Positions 36,144 to 47,620 of a stretch of DNA of 64,000 nt are shown here, piece after piece. The position numbers and the translations under genes are program-made. Location: NCBI RefSeq assembly GCF_019175385.1, contig NC_083338.1:67588712-67652711 (forward strand). The letters run 5' to 3'. The notes under the pieces are model-generated. The model was not told the DNA's origin, made no database searches, and saw only the letters and a program-made list of their open reading frames with translations. The first letter of the stretch is position 1; each line of letters begins with the position of its first letter. The stretch comes from Lycium barbarum. Taxonomy: Eukaryota > Streptophyta > Magnoliopsida > Solanales > Solanaceae.

Positions 36144-38892
36144 TCATATCCCGTATTTTCCATATTCGGAAAATTTGAAATAATTGTGACTAGTAAGAGA
36201 TAAGGCAATATTTTGATCTTATTTAATATATAAGTTGTTCATGATAAATGTGGATGTGGAAATATTGAGGAAGGCTAAGGGCAAAATTGGAATTTTGGAA
36301 AATGGTTTCATGAATTACAAATATTAAACATAAGTGGGCTTGGAAAATCAAAAAAAAGAAAAAAAAAAAAGAAGCCGGCCATAGGACATGGGCCAAGGCC
36401 CAAGTGGAATTAAATCCAAGTATATAAAAGAGAGGGCCTATTATTTGTCATCATTTAGAACATTCAAGAAAAACAAAACTTGAGAGAGAAAAAGAGAGGG
36501 ATTCGGCTAGAGGAGAAAGAGAGAAAAAAAATTGATGCTTTCAATCCTTGATCCAAAAATTATGATTTTCTAGTATTCTTGCTAATTCAAGGGTCCTCTT
36601 CAACGTGGTATAATTATTAGAGCAAGAAAACTACTTTTGTGACAAGTGCAAAAATTCCATTCAAGTGGAAAATTGAAGAAAAGGTAAGAATTTCTCTTCT
36701 TTTATATGTTATGCAAGGTTTATGTATGTTGTAGTATGTAGAAATGCATGAAAAACATGGAAATATTATGTGTTGTGTGTGGGCCGTGTGGGTGTGTTGC
36801 GTGTGTGTGGCCGTGTGGTGTTAAATTGGTGGAGGAAAGATGAATTAATTTTATGTAGCATGTTAGTTGTGTTGTTGGGGGCTTTATGATGCAAATGGAA
36901 GTTTAATGGTTCAAATCGGCATTGAAAGTTGTTGTGGGTTGTTGTAGGAATTAATATGGTTTTATGTAATTGTGGAGATGGAGTTGCTAAAGTGTGCATT
37001 GTTGTTGTAGTTTGTGAATTTGAAAGAAGAAAATGCGTCGTTGTAGTTTTGTTGCATTTGTAGAGTTTCGGATGGATTAGAGCTTGGTTGGATCGTTTTG
37101 AATGTTGTGCGGGTTATTAATGTTAGAATATGTTTCAAAACAATTGTTGGTATTGTTGAAATGATTGTTGGTATGGTTGTTGATAAATTTGGCCGAGTTA
37201 AATTCTCGGGGATGTTGAATTTACAGGGGAGATGCTGCCGAAATTTCTGTAGACAAGTACTAGTTTGAATGGAATTTCTAAGTACTTGTAGCTAATGTAT
37301 GGTAATTAATGGCGTTATTGTAGATATTGGGGAGCCCGAGATTGAGTCGAGATTTGTTTAGCGAGCGATCGAGGTATGTAAGGCCTAACCTTTCTTTCTT
37401 TTGGCATGGTCTTTATGAAATAAGCATTCGACGTATGTGTATAATTTCACAAAAATCCTATCCTTAGAGCCACAAGGATGGCCAATGTTTTTGACTTCCA
37501 TAAGCTATTCCATATGGTTTGATACATATTTATGATGTTCGAAGTTCTAGTCGATATGTTCCCGAATGTTGTTCGAAAAATATTTGATATGGCTAAAGTC
37601 TTGGATATACATTTTGATACATACATATGATTCTAAAGGCTCCATTCGATTTGCTCCATAGCGATATTTGGAAGTTACCCAATATAATTGTTACTTGAAT
37701 TTCCAAAAAGAGCTTCTGAAACGCTTTTAGAAGACTCTGTACTTTAAAAGCTCGTAACATTCTTATACTAATTCCGATTGACCCGAAACTTGATTCTGAA
37801 CTTTCCGATGTCGGTAAATACATTTGTCCATCGAGTTTGCAAATTAAATTAATTATTTATTTATTTATATGCATATGGTTTTCTCACTACTCCGCTCGTG
37901 CATACTACCACTATATCGTTCGCCGAGTCCCGAGCCGGTTTTGTTATCGTGCGCACTATGTTACATTCGGCAGTATGATGTGTTACGGTTCCCGAGTCCC
38001 TCGCCATAGGGCCGGGTACCGCTTATATACGGCGTTATGATATGATATGGCATATGATGTGTTCTGATGTTGTGATATGTTATGATGATACGATGTGTTC
38101 GGGGATTGTACGGAGATTTGAAACCTTCTGGAGTATGATGTGTTGTGGCGCCAGCGTCGGAGTGGCGACCACGTTCCTGAGCCCTATGCATGATTTTTAT
38201 TTGCATGATTTATGTTTTCAGAAAAGGTTTTGACATACTAACTCTGTATCCATTTTCCATACTCCTTATTTCAGTTACGATTTGGATTACTGTATTTCAT
38301 GCTTTACATACTCAGTACATATTTCATACTGACCCCCTTTCTTCAGGGGCTGCGTTTCATGCTCGCAGGTACAGACGTTCGTTCTGGTGACCCGTCAGTG
38401 TAGGATACATATTCTGCTACTTTGGAATGCTCCCTTTGATCCGGAGCCCATATTTTTGGTACATATCTTTCGTTGTACACATTTCTGTATGTATATGTAT
38501 GACTATTTGGGGTACGGCGGGGCCTTGTCCCGTCATATGTTTCTGTTATGGTTTGTAGAGGCCTGTAGACATATATGTGGGTCATGGGTCGTGTTTGTTC
38601 GGTTATGTCTGTGACTTGTGCCTTAAGCGGTCCAGTTTGCTATTATGGCCGAAACGGCCCATATGTTTGTATATGCATGTATATTCGGGCGATGTGTATT
38701 CCGCCAGCTTGCCGGCTTTTGTATGATATTTCTGTCACAGGTGACCGCTTAAGATGACGTCTGTTCTTAGTATCTGTGCAAAATAACGTATGTTAAATAT
38801 GAATAAGTCTTTGATATGTCGCTGTGGTAAGTGAATGAGTATGGGTGTCCAGTTAGGGCACTAGTCACGACCCACAGGGTTAGGTCGTGACA
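36144..38892 (+). repeat. J LTR (5' edge clipped)
   Basis: Runs from catatcccgtattttcc to GGTCGTGACA, 2.75 kb. TATA-like tatataaaag is at about 36420-36430, ggggagatgctgccgaaatt at 37227-37246, donor-like AG/GTATGTAAGG near 37372-37382, the ccgagtccc/gccggg repeats near 37920-38020, and the conserved gact-gacccccttt-cttcagg block at 38310-38372. A 9-bp inverted repeat closes the end (38864-38891). It is preceded by pol (as a 3' LTR) and followed by a primer site (as a 5' LTR), so it is shared by two tandem units. Confidence 0.9.
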
Positions 38893-39105
38893 AAAGTGGT
38901 ATCAGAGCGGTTTGTCCTCGGAATGTCTACAGGCCGTGTCTAGTAGAGTCTTGTTTATCGGTGTGTTGTGCACCACATCTATAAACAGGAGGCTACGGGA
39001 CATTTAGGATGTTACTTTTTCTTCGCTCTTAGATCGTGTGATAGAGCTTTATTTATTAGGATGGTTCCCTTCCAACGAATTGCTGTGTCTACAACGGGGC
39101 TCCAA
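38893..39105 (+). mobile_element. Primer site and leader following the J LTR
   Basis: aaag then tggtatcagagcgg (38897-38910), a perfect initiator-Met-type primer site, then about 195 bases of conserved leader. This is the start of a second internal region, but it breaks off after 'ggggctccaaaag' and returns to LTR-end sequence. Confidence 0.88.
38953..38986 (+). promoter_or_regulatory. Leader hairpin with GTGCAC loop (J)
   Basis: Arms at 38953-38965 and 38974-38986 pair over 12 positions, with one mismatch and one G-U pair. The 8-base loop ttgtgcac contains the self-complementary gtgcac. It lies 43 bases after the primer site. Confidence 0.75.
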
Positions 39106-39193
39106 AAGTCTTTGATATGTCGATGTGGTAAGTGAATGAGTATGGGTGTCCAATTAGGGCACTAGTCACGGCCCACGGGGTTGGGTGGTGACA
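39106..39193 (+). repeat. Duplicated 88-bp LTR end of J
   Basis: Matches 38805-38892 with a few substitutions and no indel, exactly 301 bp downstream. It ends GGTGACA and is followed by unrelated DNA (tggtcggcc), so it is the outer end of the composite element. Confidence 0.9.
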
Positions 39194-39213
39194 TGGTCGG
39201 CCCTGGAGTTAAC

Positions 39214-41368
39214 TGTTATTTCCCGTATTTTGTACATTCGGATATTTCAAGGTAGTCGTGGTAAGTTAAGGGCAAGACTATTTTCCAAAGTTATTTTAAT
39301 GTACAAGTTGTTTATTAGTATGGAAATATTGAGAAAGACTAAGGGTAAAAAGGGAAATTCACAAGGTGGTTCATGGTAATATTGTGGAAGGCTAGGGGCA
39401 AAACGGGAATTTCACAAACAATTCAAGAAGGATCTTGAAGGGACCATTTTGGCCGTGTGGCATATGTCCACATTTTTATTTAATGGGGCTAATTATATAT
39501 ATATGGATGAAAGCTTACATAACAAGACAATTATTCATCTTGTTTATTTTAAGAAACTTCAAGAAAAAAGGAGAAGGGGACATGTGTCCACTTTGTGTTG
39601 GTAGAAGCCATATATATATATATATATATATACAATTGCTGAAAAAATAAGGCATATTCATCTTTTAACTCAAGAAGCTTGGAGAAGAAAATAGGGGAAA
39701 AATTTGGCCCACGGAAATTGATCAAGAAAAATTAATTTCTTCTTGTATTCCAACTAATTTTAAGGCCCTAATTAACGTGGGGTGGTTGTTGATGTAAGCA
39801 AACCATCCATTTGTGCAATTTTACAACTCTAGCCAAGTTAACAAGTGGAGTGAGAAAGGTATGTATTCAATCTTATTTTACATGTGTTATAGATGATTTA
39901 TGTATGTTGAGGTATGAAGGAATGGATGAAATTCATGAAATATGTATGGGTAGGTCATGGCCGAATGAAGGTTGTATTGGTAAGATGAGATGGATTGATT
40001 TTATTTAGTATTTTGATTGTTATAGTTGTGGATTTCATGATGAAAATGAAGGTTTGATAACTTGAAATGAAGTTGTGATCATTGTGGGATTATTGAAGAA
40101 ATTAATATGACACTAGCATGGTTTCTTGTGTTGTGAATATAATGTTGTCAACGCGTGGTTGTAGATATAATGCATGAATTTGGAGGTGAGAAATGTGTTG
40201 ATTTTATTGAGTTTGGAAGATTGTAAGTTGGTTGTTGTGATTGAATTGAAAATAAGTAAAATGTTGTCGAATTATGTAAAAGGGAGTTATTAACGTTAGA
40301 ATGTATTTTGAATTGATTGATGAAGTTGTTAATGTGTACATTGTTGGTGTAGTTCATGAATTTGGAAGAAAAGAATGTGTTGTTGTTGTCTTTATTAAGT
40401 TTGGAATATTTCGGGTTATTGTTGATGATTTGGCCGAGTTGAATTCTCGGATTGTTGTCGATAAATTGGCCGAGTTGAATTCTCGGATTGTTGTTGATAA
40501 ATTGGCCGAGTTAGATTCTCGGGGATGGTGTAATTATAGGGGAGATGCTGTCGAAATTTCGGTAGACTATAAGTGAATTTATTTGAGAAATTAAGGCAAG
40601 TGTATGACGACGAATCTAATGATTGTGTAAATTCTTTTGAATGTAGACTAGCAAGCTTGGATAAATAAGCGTAGCTAATAGGACGTGGAACAGGTATGTT
40701 AAGGCTCGTCCCTTTCTTTCAAAGGCATGATTCCGATGTTATGGCTTCATAAATGTTTCCATATCTTCCTTGTTCTCAAAAGTTAGATGTTTATGACTCC
40801 AAGTCATAATTCCTTTCCTAACAATTCATAGTTTTTTTTCCAAAATGCCGTATTTTTCCCAAACTAGAGGTTTATGATTTTGAAAGCCCTTATGACAACA
40901 AGGATGGACACGTTTGTATCATGATGGCAATGATGCTAAAAATGAGAATATCTTCCTACGATAATTATTATGAGAATGATTCCATGTTTAAAGGTTCCAA
41001 GTTTACGATTTCAATGATGATATATGAATGTTGAGCTATTTCTTGATTTCCAAATTTTAGTCATGGATGACGACTATTTTTAAGGATTCCAAGGTATATG
41101 AAGTGACGCCTTATGAGATTTATGATCTTATTCTATGTTCTCTTAATGATGTTATTTGTTGCTAGTCTCATCTTATAATAATTGTTCCTTCAAGGTGAGA
41201 CAAAGCCATGATGATTATTTCATAATATAATCGGAGGTTACCGACCTTACGTTACTCCGATAGAGACATAACATTCCTTGGGCTCTCCTGCATGCTACTT
41301 ACATGATACATGTATATGATATATGTATATGATACATGAATAAGATATGTGCACATGATACATGAACA

Positions 41369-41464
<96 letters not shown>

Positions 41465-42292
41465 ATGAGGAATATGGGAAAAAGGGCTAGAGCGCTATAG
41501 ACACTGGGATATGCAGACGATACATGTATCTGTTTATGATATGATATCATCCCGGACGCGGGATATATATAGCTAAATGGATCGGAGTCGACGCCTCGGC
41601 AATATGATATGTTCTATTTTCTATATATATATGAACAAGAAATGTTTTTCAAAGGAAGTATTACTATGTATATATGTGGATCGGGCTGCACGTTCCGCAG
41701 CACTCAGCATGCATGGTACCGCCAAAAGGCATTCATTGTACAGGTTATTCTTTTATCTTACGGTATGCCCTATATGTCCATCCTGTTATTACTCATACCT
41801 TACATCCCTTACTATGTTACTATCCATGTCTTGCATACACAATACATTGCTCGTACTGACCCCCTTTCTTAGGGGGCTGCATTTCATGCCACGCAGGTAC
41901 ACCCAGAGGAGTAGAAGCCATTATAGCAGATGTACCAGCTGGATTGGCGAGCTCCATTTCCTTCCGGAGTGTTGCCGAGTCAGAGTTTATATGTTATGAT
42001 TTCTGATTGATGTTAGAGACAGACAGAGTCGTGGGTATAGGATGTCAGTCTTGTAAGCGGCTCCACCAGCCGATGTGTCGTTATGTATTATGTTACAGAT
42101 TCCTTATGATTACAGATTCTACTTGATTTGAGCACGATGGAAAGAAAGTTTCTGAAAGCCTTACTATGTATTTCATGCTTATTTGATTTGAAAGTCCAAG
42201 GAGACTATGTGTGTACTAAGAGTCAGAGGGTTCGCTCGGCCCTAAGTAAGGGTCGGGTGCCCGTCACACCCTAGCGAGATTAGGGTGTGACA
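39214..42292 (+). repeat. L: solo LTR with TTAAC duplication
   Basis: Starts TGTTATTTCCCG and ends GGGTGTGACA (3.08 kb), flanked by perfect TTAAC copies (39209-39213 and 42293-42297). With no internal region between LTRs it is a solo LTR, the usual product of recombination between an element's two LTRs. The two ends match D's LTR, but the middle (about 40740-41700) matches the E LTRs instead. It holds ggggagatgctgtcgaaatt (40539-40558), donor-like AG/GTATGTTAAGG (40692), a long (TA)n run, and an 11-bp perfect terminal inverted repeat at 42263-42291. Confidence 0.93.
41370..41462. repeat. (TA)n microsatellite in solo LTR L
   Basis: About 80 bases of TA repeat followed by a few tatg units. Confidence 0.95.
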
Positions 42293-42297
42293 TTAAC

Positions 42298-43130
42298 TAG
42301 TAAGAAGGAAGGTAACTCCATGACGGATGACTTCAAAACTGCTAACACAAGAATATCATGTGGTCAGATCATCACAATAGGAGACGAGCCATGAGAAAGC
42401 GGAATAGATTTTGAGGCTAGTGCAATGCAACAAAGGGATACGGTGACAGGAGATCATAGGTCCAGACTCGAAGGGATGAACACTGAAGATGGTTATAAAG
42501 GAAAAACATGTGAAGAAAACCTATAAGAAAGAGACGTCCTATAAGACCCTAAGTCGATGACAGTCTATTACAGCCAGGAAAGCTTCTCAACTGGTAACCG
42601 AGTAAAGGCATTAGCCGCTAACGTCGTACTTTGACCCAGATTCCTATGAATAATATTTTGTTTTCCACAACACCAAGAATAGAATGAGAATAAAAAGGAA
42701 AATTCTGAAAATAGAATACTCACAGAGCGTAGTGGGAACAGCAAGTTATGATTAAAGGCAAGCCAATGCCAAAAGATAGAGATGAAATTCGGAGTATGAG
42801 GGTCCGAAGTTCCGTCCTTGCTAGTCCGGGAAAGTGGAACAATAGCCGATGTATGGACAAAAGCGCGTTGAGCTATTCAGGGCTAAACTACGAAGATGAG
42901 GCAAATAACCACGAATACAGGGACTGATGTTTATGAATAGCCAATACATAATCAGTTGTACGCGTCTATTGTTGAAATTTTATTATGAAACGTTAGTTTC
43001 TATTTATGATATCCCCCCCCCCCCACAAAATACACCCCCTTATATTCTAGGAGGAATATCTTTATGGGGGGAAGGATATTATACTTCGTACCAGATATTA
43101 CATTTCGCACCATTCGCGCGGTTAATCCGT
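42298..43130 (+). mobile_element. M: relic internal region with its own purine tract and LTR start
   Basis: Purine-rich, non-coding DNA like the D and F internals. At 43047-43095 a decayed hairpin half (aggaggaatatct), the purine run tggggggaagga and then tattatacttcgta copy the usual purine-tract/LTR-start junction. Only about 50 bases of LTR follow before integrase-like sequence begins, so this is a truncated older element. A 13-base C run lies at 43013-43025. Confidence 0.55.
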
Positions 43131-43149
43131 TTCCAAGTCAGTTGGAGTA

Positions 43150-43697
43150 AGTTTGAGGAAAAGATCTTCCTTTGAGGATTATAATTAAAGTGGATCCAGG
43201 AACAATTGAAGATAGCTCAAAGTCATCAGAAATCCTATTCAGACGTACAACAGCAAGACCTAGAATTTCCATTTGGCGATGGGGTATTCTTTAAAATTAA
43301 AATATCATCTATGAAGGGTGTTATGAGATTCAGTAAGAAGGAAGAACTCGGTCCGAGATTCATTGGCCCTTATAAGATCCTTTTAAGTCGGTCAAATAGC
43401 CTATGAACTAGGACTTCTGTCAGAATTAAAAGTAGTTCATCTCGCCTTTCATGTGTCTATGTTAAGGAAAACGCATTGGAGATCCTCCAAGGATAATACC
43501 ATTAAATGATATGCAAGTCACGGATAACCTAACTTACGAAGAAGATCCAATTTCCATCCTTGACAGGCAAGTCCGTAGACTCAGAACTAAAGGTATGGCT
43601 TTCATAAAGGCTGTGATAAAACAAGGGAAGGGAAGAGATGAAATGGGAAGCCAAAGAGGAAATGAAGTCCAAATACCCGCACTTGTTCCCTGCTAAA
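43150..43697 (+). pseudogene. H: relic of gypsy integrase C-terminus and chromodomain
   Basis: Two frames give the end of a chromovirus pol: SSMKGVMRFSKK then GPRFIGPYKI (43206-43406), and NLTYEEDPISILDRQVRRLR (43511-43590). A frameshift near 43390 and another near 43480 separate them, and a stop closes the frame at 43694. Everything upstream in pol is absent. It resembles J at the same region but is much more diverged. Together with the purine tract at 44357 and LTR at 44388 it is the 3' end of one old element. Confidence 0.8.
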
Positions 43698-44336
43698 GGT
43701 ATCTAATTGCCAAACGTCCCTCAATTTCCCTCAATAAAGTCAACTTATACGGGTATGCCAAGACCAAATGTAACTCTTATTCTATTAATGAGACATTGAT
43801 ATGATTATATGGGGGTTGTAATTTTTCCCTCAAGGTAAGACGTGGAAAGGATACATATGTATTTAAATATGATCCTTGATTGTAAATATGCCAATGATTT
43901 ACGAGCATAAAGAGGTGAAATAGGAATTACGGAAACGGAAAGAGTATCGGTTATAAGGATGATGATGCCTAAAGTCTAAAAAAGATATGGTATGGAACGC
44001 AAGATTTCGCCAAGGATAGTTATTTTTTGAAAGTTTAAGAAGGGACATGATTGGTTAGGAAAGGTAAAAGAGCGATGCATGTCGCTTAATGAGCTAGATA
44101 TTGACGAGGGCCTCCTTAGTGTATAGAGTATATTGGCAAGGGTTTTATAAAGAGATGTGAGATTCATGTATTCGCATTTGTTATCACTCCCAGAGGAGGT
44201 TCAGATTAAGACATCATAGCCTTTAGCCCTGTGTGGCATTCTATTGTTGGTTTGCTACGTGATAGGTTGGTTGTATTACAATTACAAAGGAAGTTCTACC
44301 AAAAACATTTCATAAGATCTCTGAGAGTTCTAGTTT
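43698..44336 (+). other. H 3' untranslated region
   Basis: About 640 bases between the pol relic and the purine tract. No ORF or repeat recognised. Confidence 0.55.
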
Positions 44337-44387
44337 AACATTCGAGGATGAATGTTTTTAAGGGGGGGGGGGGGGGGGGGGGAAGAA
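44337..44387 (+). promoter_or_regulatory. Polypurine tract and hairpin of H
   Basis: AACATTCGAGGATGAATGTT (44337-44356) keeps the hairpin with one G-U pair. A run of 21 G residues (44362-44382) follows, then aagaa and the LTR start TGTTACACC. Confidence 0.85.
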
Positions 44388-46047
<1,660 letters not shown>

Positions 46048-46486
46048 TGTTGACACTTAATTTTCGACCTCCCATAATTTATTTTAATTATCTAGAGTCC
46101 TTGAATGTCAAACTGAGTGAACATGTGTATTTTCTGTAAGCCGAAGGATTTCTGCAATGGAAAAATAACTTCTGTAATATTATAAATCATTTGGAAATTG
46201 ATTTACATATTTTTATAATTAAACATGAGATGTTTGCTAAAATTCTACCAAGAAGATAATTTGAAACAATTGTTCATTTAATTGTTAAAATTACCAGAAA
46301 ATTAATTAGCAAGCATTTTTGTTATGTTTAATTCTAGGAACCTGATTAATTGAATAAATTAATCATTTTGTCTCTCAATCCTTAATTTTGTATATTCGAT
46401 ATGCATTTGCATAATTTGTTAGAATTAATCATAATTAATCAGTGTTTAATTGTAATTAAATTCCACAAGAATTAGTTGTTAGTCTA

Positions 46487-46853
46487 TTATGGCCTTGATT
46501 GAAATAACCAAATTCATTGGTTCAAATCAATTAAGGTCATTATTACAAAACCAGCCTGTAATTGTCTTAATTATTCTGTTATGGCCACAATTGAAATAAC
46601 CAATTCATGGTTTAAGGCAATAGGAGTCGTTCTTGCAAAATTAGCCATTTAATGGTTCAATTGACTAAATTATGGCCTTAATGTAAATAACCAAAGTCAT
46701 TGGTTCAACATTAATTAAGGTCCTTATTCCAATTTAACTGTAAATCGGCTAATTAGGCCAAATAGGGCCATAATTGAAATAATCAATTAGATTAAAATCA
46801 ATTAAGACCGTATTTGCAAGATTAAGCCCCTTTATATAATTGGCCATATTTTA
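46487..46853 (+). repeat. Four diverged 92-bp tandem units in the Ogre LTR
   Basis: Units start at about 46487, 46579, 46670 and 46762 with ttatggcc (last one tagggcc), then aattgaaataacca and a caattaaggtc-like stretch. Spacing is 91-92 bases; the copies are well diverged. Confidence 0.8.
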
Positions 46854-47610
46854 AATCAGTTGATTATGTCCTAATTTGATTATAATTGAAATATTGTGAT
46901 TAATAATCGATATTTTAGTTTAGCCTATTTATTAAATTACCCACTTTACCCTTTATACGCGTATAAACACTAAATATACATATACATACACATATACAAT
47001 ATATACATAGTGCCCCTTCCTTTTCTTTTAAATCTGGACGGAGGCCCAGTCCACTACCGGACTGACCCGGACCAAATCTAATGAACTAAAGGGGTCATAC
47101 CCCTTTTATCTTTCATTCTACACACCAAACACACCCTACCATTCCTCTCTCCTCTCTCTTCCGCTTTCTTCTAAACCCTAGTTCGCTGCCGCACCCCACT
47201 TCTGTCTCTCCTGTATCATACGACCATTTTTGGCAATGTTCCAGAGAAACGTAGTTCTTTCAGGGTTTTCCATGGCTCATTTTAGCAAAGCATTAGATGC
47301 TTCGACAACTGACAACCTTCTCTCTACCCAAACAACGCCTAAACAAGGTAAAACACACCCCTTTTTCCATCTTTCTGTATCAAACACCATATATTTTAGC
47401 AAATTTGTTGTTGTATTTGAGTTTTGGACGGTTGATTCTTATTGGTCCATGAAATATTGGGTCGGATCGACCTAGAAGAGGTCGAATATGACCGTGTATG
47501 TTTATTTTTTTCTAATCCTAGCGGTAGATTTCATAAATCAAGTATTTTACATCTCAAAAATGCACAAGTCCCACATCGTTGGTTTTGAGGGTTTCAATAG
47601 TTTTGGGGTG

Positions 47611-47620
47611 CTATAAATAG
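47611..47620 (+). promoter_or_regulatory. TATA box of the Ogre LTR
   Basis: ctataaatag, preceded by 'cccacatcgttggtttt' about 50 bases upstream. Transcription would start near 47640 by spacing; this is inferred. Confidence 0.6.

Noticed and set aside
47230..47475. Possible captured host exon after a CT-rich leader
   Set aside because: The 81-codon frame has no recognisable domain, lies within the U3 of the Ogre LTR and precedes its TATA box.
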